Source: Sphingobacterium sp. CZ-2 | GTDB taxonomy: Bacteria; Bacteroidota; Bacteroidia; Sphingobacteriales; Sphingobacteriaceae | NCBI RefSeq assembly: GCF_004526235.1 | Contig: NZ_CP038159.1 | Coordinates: 372,001-436,000, forward strand | Reading direction: 5' to 3' | DNA: 64,000 bases | Shown here: positions 56,489-64,000 of the stretch, in pieces | How the letters are laid out: the number at the start of each line of letters is the position of its first letter | How positions within the stretch are numbered: the first letter of the stretch is position 1 | Position numbers and translations under genes: made by a program | Notes under the pieces: generated by a model | Databases searched by the model: none | The model's input: only the letters and a program-made list of their open reading frames with translations | Told to the model about the DNA's origin: nothing

Positions 56489-57181
56489 TTATAAGCTAGG
56501 CTCATCCAATAGATCAATAAATTCGATAGCATCCGTCTCAATACGTAAAATCAAGCGTTCTACCATCATATTCAAAATATGGTAACCAATGTAAGCTAAG
56601 ATACCGATGGTTAATCCGGAAGCCGATGCGATCATCTTCACATAAAGACCACCCGATACCGAACCGATATCAATACCACCTGCTACCTCTACATCACGGA
56701 AGATCTGGATTACCCCAAAGATCGTTCCTACGAAACCAAGCATCGGCGCAATACCTGCAATGATACCCAAGATATTGATGTTCTTCTCCAAACGGGAAAC
56801 CTCTAATTTTCCTTGGTTTTCAATCGCTCCTTCAATGTCTTTGATCGGACGTCCAACACGGGTCAATCCCTTTTGCAACATCCTGGATAATGCAGAATTG
56901 CTAGAACGACATACCGCCATAGCAGAATCCAATTTTCCGGCAAGGACATTACTTTTAACCTGCGCTAATAATCCACCCTCTGTTTTACCTGCTTTGGAAA
57001 TGGTGATGTAACGTTCGAAAAAGATGACTAATCCTAAGAAGAATAACAATAGGATTGGGATCATGATCCATCCACCCTTCATCAATAATTGAAGAAGATT
57101 AAGATCTTCCTGAACTACTACCGGTAATTCTTGTTGTTGAACTTGATTTAAGGTATCAACTGTTGCTTGTACTAATGACAT
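56489..57181 (-). CDS. ExbB/TolQ/MotA-type proton channel
   Basis: A 230-residue protein with an N-terminal helix after a Gln/Val-rich leader, a cytoplasmic loop, and two further helices (about 133-155 and 180-205; GIIAGIAPMLGFVGTIFGVIQIFRD and IASASGLTIGILAYIGYHIL). These hold the polar residues of the proton path. It works with the ExbD/TolR neighbour. The context (SPOR protein, barrel, TPR) points to a specialised envelope motor rather than iron uptake alone. Confidence 0.93.
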   Translation of the reverse strand: MSLVQATVDTLNQVQQQELPVVVQEDLNLLQLLMKGGWIMIPILLLFFLGLVIFFERYITISKAGKTEGGLLAQVKSNVLAGKLDSAMAVCRSSNSALSRMLQKGLTRVGRPIKDIEGAIENQGKLEVSRLEKNINILGIIAGIAPMLGFVGTIFGVIQIFRDVEVAGGIDIGSVSGGLYVKMIASASGLTIGILAYIGYHILNMMVERLILRIETDAIEFIDLLDEPSL

Positions 57182-57218
57182 AATGATTATTAAAAGTTAT
57201 GCTTGTTTTGATTGATTA

Positions 57219-58322
57219 CTAATTCAGTTTTTGAACCCAGGCATCTGCTACATGACGTTTCTGAACAACACGCAAAGCGGAGTCCGCTTCAGCTTTCGTT
57301 ACATACGTATCCCAGATGACCGTTTTCTTGTTGTGTGCTAATTTACTTGGGATTACCCGAACGGAGGTCACTCCCGCTTTATTGAATGATTCTGCCTGAT
57401 CGAACGCCTGCGCCAAGGTAGCATGCTTGCCAATGACGATGGAATACTGATGACCAGCAGGAATCAATGGTTTTTTAGTCTCTTCGCTAGCTGCAGGTTT
57501 CACGGCTGCAGAATCTTTGGCCGCTGTGGAATCAGCTCTACCTAAAGAATCCAAGGCTAAAGAGCTGCTATCCGTAGTTGCCATGGCTGCATTATTCTGT
57601 GCTATTACTTGTTTATTACTATCCAAGGCTGCTGTTGAGGTATTTTTCCCAAAGAAACCTTTGTTATACGCCAAGCCACCAATAACAGCAATGGCAAGGA
57701 TGGCTGCTGCAATAAACCAAACTAATTTATTCGATGAGCGCGGAGCTTCTTCTTCATAAACAGGTTCTTCGACAATCGCTTCGGGTTCTTCGGTAAAGGC
57801 AACAGGCTCTTCGTTTGGTACCTCCTCAGTGACTTCGGTTTCCTCGACTGTCTGCTCCTCCGCTGGCTCTGCTACCGGTTCCTCCACCTCTAGTTCCTCT
57901 TCAGGCGCTGTTACCACAGCGGTTGGTAGGATTTCTCCGGCTTCCACAGGTTCCAATTGGAATCCACTCAGATCCTCCGCTTTAAAAACAAGGGAATTTC
58001 CATGTCTGATCAATTGGCCAAGATGGGTCAGGCTCGCCTGCCCATGGTCCTTGATTTCCTCAAACAGGTTGATGACAGCTTCCTGCACCGAGTCCTGCGC
58101 ATCTGCGTGGGATACCTGCTTAGCCTGCTGTATGTATTCTACGATATCCACCCCATCCACCGACTTCGGATCGAACTCCAAATAAGTCAATGGCGGTAAA
58201 TAAACACCTTTACGTTCATCAAATACAGAAGAGGTATGGATGCGTTTAAAAACGCCCAATCCTATTACAAACACTTCATTTCGGTGTTTTAATACTTGAT
58301 AAATATATCTTCCTAAATCCAT
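57219..58322 (-). CDS. HU-like (CCDC81-type) membrane protein with C-terminal SPOR domain
   Basis: A 367-residue, clearly modular protein. Residues 1-60 and 61-130 are two HU-like domains of the CCDC81 prokaryotic type. Residues about 138-195 are an extremely acidic linker (Glu/Val/Pro repeats). A membrane helix is at 200-218. After another Ala/Ser/Asp-rich stretch, a SPOR domain (about 291-365) would bind denuded peptidoglycan at the septum. The HU side is predicted to be cytoplasmic and the SPOR side periplasmic. It lies between the barrel gene and the motor genes. A -7 box (58340-58347, minus) is 18 bases upstream. Confidence 0.85.
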   Translation of the reverse strand: MDLGRYIYQVLKHRNEVFVIGLGVFKRIHTSSVFDERKGVYLPPLTYLEFDPKSVDGVDIVEYIQQAKQVSHADAQDSVQEAVINLFEEIKDHGQASLTHLGQLIRHGNSLVFKAEDLSGFQLEPVEAGEILPTAVVTAPEEELEVEEPVAEPAEEQTVEETEVTEEVPNEEPVAFTEEPEAIVEEPVYEEEAPRSSNKLVWFIAAAILAIAVIGGLAYNKGFFGKNTSTAALDSNKQVIAQNNAAMATTDSSSLALDSLGRADSTAAKDSAAVKPAASEETKKPLIPAGHQYSIVIGKHATLAQAFDQAESFNKAGVTSVRVIPSKLAHNKKTVIWDTYVTKAEADSALRVVQKRHVADAWVQKLN

Positions 58323-58339
58323 GAATTCGTTTTTCGGTG

Positions 58340-58347
58340 CAAATTTA
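58340..58347 (-). promoter_or_regulatory. candidate -7 box of the HU-SPOR gene
   Basis: Reads TAAATTTG on the minus strand (TAnnTTTG), 18 bases before the start codon at 58322. No -33 TTTG in position. Confidence 0.3.
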
Positions 58348-58360
58348 AAGTTTGTCTACC

Positions 58361-60070
58361 TTAAAATGAAAAATTAATACCACCCAAAATATTAAACCCT
58401 AATTTAGGATAATATAGGTACTGTTGGTATTCTGTATTCAAAATGTTATTCGCTTTCACAAAAATCCCCAATTGCTTGGTTGCTTTGTACTCCGCACCAG
58501 CACTTAGGTCGAAGAATGAAGGAACCGTTGTTTTCTGGAAGGTCGCATCAGGCTGACCATTCTGGGTCGCGAATCTATATTCTTTTGCAAAGGAATTCCC
58601 ATGGAATAACGCTTCGGCATCAATAAATAGTTTCTCCGAAATGTTAAATCGAGCATTGGCTGCTAAGCGCATTTTCGGCATGTGCCAAGCTTCATCCTCG
58701 ACCACCATGGTATAATTGTCGATGTTCAAACGACCACCAAGGTTAACCAAGGCCGAAAGACGGACATTGATCTCCCCTTCTAAACCTACATGTTTAACTG
58801 CATCATCACCATCACCATCATAGATCAACCCGAAATTGAATGGTGTGGTCTGGTTGTTGACAAAAAGAGGTAAACCTTCTACTTTTCTGTAGAACGCCTT
58901 TACTTTATAGCCAAATGTGGCACCTGCATTCCCTTTGATACCCCCATAGATATTCATACGATCTACCGTGTTCTGGATGTTCAGATTTGGTCCCAAATAA
59001 GGATTCAACTTCGTGAAACTACGGAAAGATCCTTTTTCCACGCCACCTTTAACCCCTCCAAAAATATAGAAGTATTCCGGAACCAAAGCAAAGTCGATCT
59101 CTGCTTCTGGGAAGATGTTGAATCTGGAGCTATCGCCAAATTCAGAAACGATATTGGCTCCTAAGGTAATGTTATAGTTCTCGCCTTTGAATTTGATATA
59201 AGGATTGATATTCGCAATCGAGTTGTTCAAGGAACCATCAGGTGTATTTACGCCTTTGATGGAATTCAGATCCACGGCAAGGTTTGCACCTACATTGAAA
59301 GAATTCACCCTTTTGTTCAAGTATCCTGCAAGGGCGATGGAATTCTCACCTGCATCGTACTTGTCCTTATAGATATATCCATCCGCTTTTAGTGAATAGC
59401 TCAGCGCATCCGCATTATTAGGATCATAATTTCTGGTCAATTCTGCCGAAAGGAAGATATCATTAAAACGTTGTGCCTCACGGGTTGGGTTTAAAGGGGT
59501 TTCGTCATCTGCCAATGGAATACCATAAAAACGGGTTCCAAAACCATTGTATCCCACTAAACCATTCAGGGTGAACATCGGTAGGATACGACGTCCGAAG
59601 ATTCCGACTTCCTGTCTGGAGAATTTCTGGTCTTCCAAGTTTCCTTTTTGGCTCAAGTGCTTGGCATATCCTCCAAAACGGATATCCTCATAATCTTCCA
59701 CCGCAAAATAGGCTTCACCTAAAATGGTATTAAAGTTCCCAATACCGAATTTGGCATAATTACTCTTTAGATCAAAGATCTGCGAAAATGGGGTTTCCAT
59801 GATCTTCAGTTCCTTCAATCCGGTATTGATGTCCAATTTCTTATCCGGCACATTTCCGTAATTCAATTTCGGCATGTACTCTCTTTTATTGGACATATCA
59901 GGACTACGACGAATTTTTACTGCATCAGCAAGAATAGGGCGGTAATCACGTACGATATCTATAGAATCCAATGTTACTGGTTTTTCTGGCGTCTGCGCAG
60001 ATGCCGCATAGCCCATTCCCAATAAGCAGGTTAATATGGTAGATTTTTTAAAAAATGTGTTGACCTTCAT
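58361..60070 (-). CDS. outer-membrane beta-barrel protein, TonB-receptor-like barrel without plug
   Basis: A 569-residue exported protein (signal peptide to about residue 25, SAQ). It has a short N-terminal segment (TLDSIDIVRDYRPILADAVKI) and a long series of barrel strands with aromatic ends, finishing YYPKLGFNILGGINFSF with a C-terminal phenylalanine. The closing strands (KANNILNTEYQQYLYYP) resemble TonB-dependent receptors, but the N-terminal plug is missing, so it is unlikely to be a classical uptake receptor. It follows the TPR gene by 13 bases and precedes the SPOR gene. Confidence 0.8.
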   Translation of the reverse strand: MKVNTFFKKSTILTCLLGMGYAASAQTPEKPVTLDSIDIVRDYRPILADAVKIRRSPDMSNKREYMPKLNYGNVPDKKLDINTGLKELKIMETPFSQIFDLKSNYAKFGIGNFNTILGEAYFAVEDYEDIRFGGYAKHLSQKGNLEDQKFSRQEVGIFGRRILPMFTLNGLVGYNGFGTRFYGIPLADDETPLNPTREAQRFNDIFLSAELTRNYDPNNADALSYSLKADGYIYKDKYDAGENSIALAGYLNKRVNSFNVGANLAVDLNSIKGVNTPDGSLNNSIANINPYIKFKGENYNITLGANIVSEFGDSSRFNIFPEAEIDFALVPEYFYIFGGVKGGVEKGSFRSFTKLNPYLGPNLNIQNTVDRMNIYGGIKGNAGATFGYKVKAFYRKVEGLPLFVNNQTTPFNFGLIYDGDGDDAVKHVGLEGEINVRLSALVNLGGRLNIDNYTMVVEDEAWHMPKMRLAANARFNISEKLFIDAEALFHGNSFAKEYRFATQNGQPDATFQKTTVPSFFDLSAGAEYKATKQLGIFVKANNILNTEYQQYLYYPKLGFNILGGINFSF

Positions 60071-60083
60071 CTTTTTCCTATTC

Positions 60084-63000
60084 TTATTTAATTTTTTCTA
60101 ACAAATTTTTAGCCGTTTCCAGGATGCCATCATCCGTGGTTTCGTAATTCTCGATCACACTTTCCAACGTCGATTTCGCTTGGAAATTGTCGCCCTTCGC
60201 TTGGTAGGCTTCAGCCATCAGGATAAATCCTTTGGCCACCCAATAGTCATACGAAGAGAAGGAATCTGCGATATCCAAGGCCGACTTGATTGCCCCATCG
60301 TAGTTTTTGTTCTTCACTTGTTGTTCCGCCACCATATAACGTGCCTCAGCACCGGTTTCGGTTTTTGATTTCAAGGCAGCAAGGTTCAATTCCTTCATGC
60401 CTTCAGAACCTCTACTGGTCGACAAATAAGCCTTCGCCGCATATAGATGCGCTTTAGCGATATCCTCCTCCGAAGCTTTTTCATACTTCTTGATGATGTT
60501 CGCATAGTTCAAGGTCTCGGTATAATCGCCGATATTGAAGTAACTCACCAATAGGTTGTTCACTGCCCAACCATAGTTCTCTTTGTATTCCGAAGTCAGC
60601 TCCAATTTCTTCAGTACTTGCGTCGCTTCGTTATAAGCCTTATTGCGCAAATGCAATTTCGCTACAGAAATCAAGGTCTTTTCGGTATAGGCCGAAGTCC
60701 AGTCATTCATGATGATATTGAAATCGTGCAATGCCTCTTTGTCCTTACCCAGGTTAGCATTACTTTCCCCACGTAAGAAACGCGCATGTTTCTCATTGAT
60801 CGGTTTCGGGAACTTATCGAAATAAGCATTCACCGCCTCAACGGTTGCTTGCCAGTTTCCACGATCGAATAAGGTACGGGCGATGGAGAAGGTATGTGCA
60901 TCCTGCTCTGCCGTGCTCAAGTCACCAATGTTGGTACCTGTCGCATAGCGGATGTATCCCGAAGCATCCCCTTTATCCAAGTAGATGTTTTCGATGGATC
61001 CCAAAGCCTGTTTCGCTTCATCCGTTGTAGGATATTGGTTTACTACGCGTTGGAAAGTAGCCAAAGCCGCATCGTTCTGATCCTTGTTGTACTGTACCAA
61101 ACCAATGGTCACCAAAGCTCTCGGTACATAAGAACTACGTGGATATTGCTCCACCATTTTCTGCAAACCGGTTATCGCTTCGTCATGGTTGCCCATCAAG
61201 AAATAGGTATATGGCACCTCGAATGCCACATCATCCGCATAATTGGATTTAGGGTATTTCGACATTACGGTATTCAAGGTCGCAATCTTTCCATTGTTAT
61301 CGCCTTGAAGGCCTAATAATATCCCTTTTTGGAATAAGGCATAATCTTGACTCTGCGCGCCCGAAGCGATCAGACGGTCGTAATAATTAGCGGCCTTACT
61401 GTAGTTTTTAATTGCCAGGTACGAATCTGCTGCACGCGCAAAGGCATCGTTGCGGGTATTCAGATCGATACCATCCTTACCTCCGCCTGCTAAGAATCTC
61501 TCGAAATAATTGGCAGCGGTGCTGTAATTGTCCGCACGGAAGGCGGCATACGCCAAGGCATAGTTCGCATAGTTATACACATCCGTTTTACGGGCTGCTG
61601 GCAAGGCCAGGAATTTATTGAAATTAGCAACTGCCTCTTTGTATTTACGAACCTCGTACATGGCTTCAGCTTTCCAATAGGTCGCTAAAGCATGAATCTC
61701 CTCATCATGACGGTTTTCTTCCGAACGCATGAACATGGAAATCGCGTTCTCAAAAGCACGCTCATTGTAATATTCCAACCCACGGTAATACGTTACTTTC
61801 TGGTAAGCCGCATTCGCTTCTTTACCTCTATTTTTCAAGGCTTCCAACACATCTACTGCCTGGCGGTAATTCTTGGTACTCAACAATACCTCCGCCTGCA
61901 ATGTCCTCGCCTCTTCGTTTCTTTTAGTTCTAGGATAGGTTTTGATGTATTCCTGGATCGCATCCAGCGCAACCTGGTGGAATTCCAGGTCGTAGGAAAG
62001 CTTGGCATAATTGAACAAACCTTCTTCTTTCAATTCTGGATCAAACTCCAGTTTCGAAGCTTTGAAGAATGCATTTCTAGCGCCTTGCTTGTTGCCAGTT
62101 TTTAGGTAGGCATCCCCCAAGGTAATCATGGCACTTTGGTAATAAGCATCCGGTTCTTCCAGTTTACTCAATTCCTCAATCGCCTTTTCGTAATGTCCTA
62201 ATTTGTAATTGATATAACCAATCTGGTAACTATCCTGATTGTTCTGTGTTTTTCCTTGATCCTGCGCCTGGAATTTATCGTAGTACTCTTTGGATTTGTC
62301 CAAATCACCTTTGATAAAATAGGTGGCGGCAATGATGCGGAACATGTCGGTTTCACTTTCCTGCTTGGTGGTTTCCAGTTTTGGCAATGCGTAGCTTAAT
62401 ACTTCGTCATAGCGTTTATCCAAGAAATACAGGGCAGTGATATAATAAGGGTAACTGTTCTCGTATGTTTTTGAACCTTCTAAGCGTTCAAATTCATTCA
62501 ATGCAGTTTTATATTCTTGATCAAGGTAGCTTAGGTAGGCCGAATAATAGATGGCTGCTTCCTGGTATGGGCTTCTTTGATCTTTCAACTCCAAAAACAC
62601 CGGTTTTGAAGCTTCATAATCGCCGGTCATGAATTTAGCGTAGGCCAGTTTGAAGCGATATTCTAAGTTCTCCGCACCAGCAAGGTTTTTACTATCGATT
62701 TTCTCGAGCCATTCGATCGCTTTAGGATAGTCTTTCTTTGCGTAATAGGATTTACCGATCTGGAAATAGGCAGCTTTGGAATTGGCACTTGCCGGATAGT
62801 CACGGATAAATTTCAGGAATTGATTTTCCGCATCAGATTCGCCAAGTTCAATCGCACATACCGCTTGATAATAACGGACATTCTCTTTCAGTAAACTGAT
62901 TTCTTGGGTTTCATCCAATTGTAGGGTCGACTTGGTCCTCAACTGCTCCACCAGATCAAACTGCTTGGATGCAGAACTAAATTTTCCCCTTTCAAATAAC

Positions 63001-63113
63001 TCTAAGCCTTCTTTATAAGCCTTATTTACCTCTTGCCAAGCTGAATGTTGTGCCAATGCTGGTGTACTCATTAAGCTCAAAGCCACACCTACCTGGTAAA
63101 TTTTTTTATACAT
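60084..63113 (-). CDS. large exported TPR protein
   Basis: A 1009-residue periplasmic protein: signal peptide to about residue 22 (ALAQ), then tetratricopeptide repeats over nearly the whole length. Examples are ANSKAAYFQIGKSYYAKKDYPKAIEWL and a run of similar Tyr/Ala/Asn/Leu-rich units. TPR solenoids bind partners; the smaller E. coli CpoB (YbgF), part of the Tol-Pal system, also has them. It heads the gene run TPR-barrel-SPOR-ExbB-ExbD-TonB-folC. No catalytic domain is visible. Confidence 0.85.
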   Translation of the reverse strand: MYKKIYQVGVALSLMSTPALAQHSAWQEVNKAYKEGLELFERGKFSSASKQFDLVEQLRTKSTLQLDETQEISLLKENVRYYQAVCAIELGESDAENQFLKFIRDYPASANSKAAYFQIGKSYYAKKDYPKAIEWLEKIDSKNLAGAENLEYRFKLAYAKFMTGDYEASKPVFLELKDQRSPYQEAAIYYSAYLSYLDQEYKTALNEFERLEGSKTYENSYPYYITALYFLDKRYDEVLSYALPKLETTKQESETDMFRIIAATYFIKGDLDKSKEYYDKFQAQDQGKTQNNQDSYQIGYINYKLGHYEKAIEELSKLEEPDAYYQSAMITLGDAYLKTGNKQGARNAFFKASKLEFDPELKEEGLFNYAKLSYDLEFHQVALDAIQEYIKTYPRTKRNEEARTLQAEVLLSTKNYRQAVDVLEALKNRGKEANAAYQKVTYYRGLEYYNERAFENAISMFMRSEENRHDEEIHALATYWKAEAMYEVRKYKEAVANFNKFLALPAARKTDVYNYANYALAYAAFRADNYSTAANYFERFLAGGGKDGIDLNTRNDAFARAADSYLAIKNYSKAANYYDRLIASGAQSQDYALFQKGILLGLQGDNNGKIATLNTVMSKYPKSNYADDVAFEVPYTYFLMGNHDEAITGLQKMVEQYPRSSYVPRALVTIGLVQYNKDQNDAALATFQRVVNQYPTTDEAKQALGSIENIYLDKGDASGYIRYATGTNIGDLSTAEQDAHTFSIARTLFDRGNWQATVEAVNAYFDKFPKPINEKHARFLRGESNANLGKDKEALHDFNIIMNDWTSAYTEKTLISVAKLHLRNKAYNEATQVLKKLELTSEYKENYGWAVNNLLVSYFNIGDYTETLNYANIIKKYEKASEEDIAKAHLYAAKAYLSTSRGSEGMKELNLAALKSKTETGAEARYMVAEQQVKNKNYDGAIKSALDIADSFSSYDYWVAKGFILMAEAYQAKGDNFQAKSTLESVIENYETTDDGILETAKNLLEKIK

Positions 63114-63376
63114 ACGATTGAATACTCCTTTAATAGATTGCCTGTCAAATAATTAATATGGAAGGTAGTTTCACTGTGAAAATGACACAAATCCTTCAAC
63201 CTACGAAATTAATGGATAAGTTGTATGTTTTCCTCAAAAGTTGTTAACACCTGTTAATAACCTAGGGCATTTAACTTTATTTAACAGAAATGGGATTGGG
63301 GGGGGGAGTGGGGATTGGGGGAAGTTTGGTGGTTGTGGTTGTGGTTGTGGTTGTGTGTGATGTGATTGCCTTTACG
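63114..63376. other. gene-free region with G-rich and hexamer repeat tract
   Basis: Between the TPR gene start and the REP-like element. At 63292-63321 four runs of three or more G (GGGATTGGG, then GTGGGG, then GGGGG) could form a G-quadruplex, striking in AT-rich DNA. At 63331-63354 the hexamer GGTTGT is repeated four times. Otherwise AT-rich; the TPR promoter must lie here but I find no good -7 box. Confidence 0.6.
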
Positions 63377-63469
63377 CGTCATTGCGAGGAACGAAGCAAT
63401 CTTTACACAAGTCGAAAGATTGCTTCGTCGTGCCTCCTCGCAATGACGAAGTGCCTCCTCGCAATGACG
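63377..63469. repeat. REP-like palindrome next to pyrB
   Basis: Arms 63377-63404 (CGTCATTGCGAGGAAC then GAAGCAATCTTT) and 63415-63448 (inverse), with an additional single arm CCTCCTCGCAATGACG at 63454-63469. It ends three bases before the pyrB stop codon, so it could act as its terminator. Confidence 0.85.
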
Positions 63470-63472
63470 AAT

Positions 63473-64000
63473 CTACCCCCTCTGCCCAGCCAGCAAATAA
63501 AGCACGGCCATTCTCACCGCTACTCCATTTTCCACCTGGTCCAAAATAATAGAATGACTACTATCCGCTACATCCGACGTAATCTCCACTCCCCTATTAA
63601 TAGGGCCCGGGTGCATAATCACAATCTCCTTATCCAACGAATCCAGGATCTGCTTATTCAAACCATACAACATCGAATACTCCCGTAAAGAAGGAAAGTA
63701 AGCAATATCCTGACGCTCCAACTGGATCCGCAGCATATTCGCCACATCACACCAATTCAACGCCTTCATCAGATCATGCTCAATCTTCACTCCTAAGGAA
63801 GAAATATATTTGGGGATCAAGGTAGTTGGTCCACAGACCATCATCTCAGCACCCTGCTTCTGCAAACATAAAATATTCGAAAGAGCCACCCTCGAGTGTA
63901 AAATATCCCCAATGATAGCCACTTTTTTACCAGCCACATCGCCCAGTCTTTCCCTGATGGAAAAAGAATCCAACAAAGCCTGCGTCGGGTGCTCATGCGC
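63473..64000 (-). CDS. pyrB: aspartate carbamoyltransferase catalytic subunit (5' part outside window)
   Basis: C-terminal part of the enzyme that makes carbamoyl-aspartate for pyrimidine synthesis. The frame runs off the window edge. Reading upstream from Leu at 63976, the residues are Ala-His-Glu-His-Pro-Thr-Gln-Ala-Leu-Leu-Asp, the conserved carbamoyl-phosphate loop, so the gene certainly continues. Also seen are GDILHSRVA and HPGPINRGVEI near the end. The REP-like element follows at once. Confidence 0.95.
   Translation of the reverse strand, partial: AHEHPTQALLDSFSIRERLGDVAGKKVAIIGDILHSRVALSNILCLQKQGAEMMVCGPTTLIPKYISSLGVKIEHDLMKALNWCDVANMLRIQLERQDIAYFPSLREYSMLYGLNKQILDSLDKEIVIMHPGPINRGVEITSDVADSSHSIILDQVENGVAVRMAVLYLLAGQRG

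Noticed and set aside
63290..63688. Plus-strand open frame next to the G-rich tract
   Set aside because: Low-complexity Gly/Val translation, then repeat DNA, then antisense of pyrB.

Overview
The window is chromosomal DNA of a Bacteroidota bacterium, most likely Sphingobacterium or a close relative. A 402-residue protein (33843-35051, minus) closely matches, as I remember it, the serine palmitoyltransferase of Sphingobacterium multivorum. Other signs agree: TAnnTTTG-type -7 promoter boxes, few Shine-Dalgarno sequences, a bifunctional HisB, fused HisIE, CCDC81-type HU/SPOR proteins and many lipoprotein/outer-membrane-barrel pairs. I see no tRNA, rRNA, CRISPR array, prophage or plasmid module. 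Nearly everything is core-genome material; the one mobile element is a broken IS110 copy.

Layout. 1-12 kb: envelope and cytochrome c biogenesis genes on the minus strand (PpiD-like foldase, LptC-like lipoprotein, barrel protein, DUF6427-like protein, CcmD/CcmC/CcmB, YtxH protein, ABC exporter), then an LVIVD lipoprotein plus barrel pair and a SAM hydrolase. 12-21.3 kb, plus strand: PhoH, PurC, a STAS protein, RNase Z, then hisC-hisB-hisH-hisA-hisF-hisIE and a WD40 protein; hisG and hisD are not here. 21.3-29 kb: TspO-like membrane protein, fRMsr, RuvA, MaeB and a PBP4-type peptidase (minus), and aminopeptidase P (plus). 29-30.5 kb: truncated IS110 element embedded in REP-like palindromes. 30.5-35.1 kb, minus: a compact five-gene operon, spt - GNAT-like protein - SDR/epimerase - CDP-alcohol phosphotransferase - GtrA, which reads as a candidate sphingolipid (ceramide and phospho-ceramide) assembly line. 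35.3-43.3 kb: smpB, an AraC regulator facing an aldehyde dehydrogenase with a tandem-repeat operator, DUF779, an old-yellow-enzyme, a thioesterase, a membrane-anchored MutS-like ATPase and a DUF4886 protein. 43.4-55 kb: Pcm, PriA, DUF423, a large propeller protein, a DHH phosphoesterase, FKBP, TatD, asparaginase and FolC. 55.1-63.1 kb, minus: a TPR protein, barrel, HU-SPOR membrane protein, ExbB/TolQ, ExbD/TolR and TonB-like protein, which together look like one energised envelope machine. The window ends in pyrB.

The two loci most worth following up are the spt-led operon, where the acyltransferase, reductase and head-group enzyme of ceramide synthesis may sit side by side, and the TPR/barrel/SPOR/TolQR/TonB locus. 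Smaller points are the 21-bp-period AraC operator, the IS110 insertion inside a REP-like arm, the MutS-like ATPase with membrane segments, and -7 promoter boxes so close to start codons that leaderless transcripts are likely.
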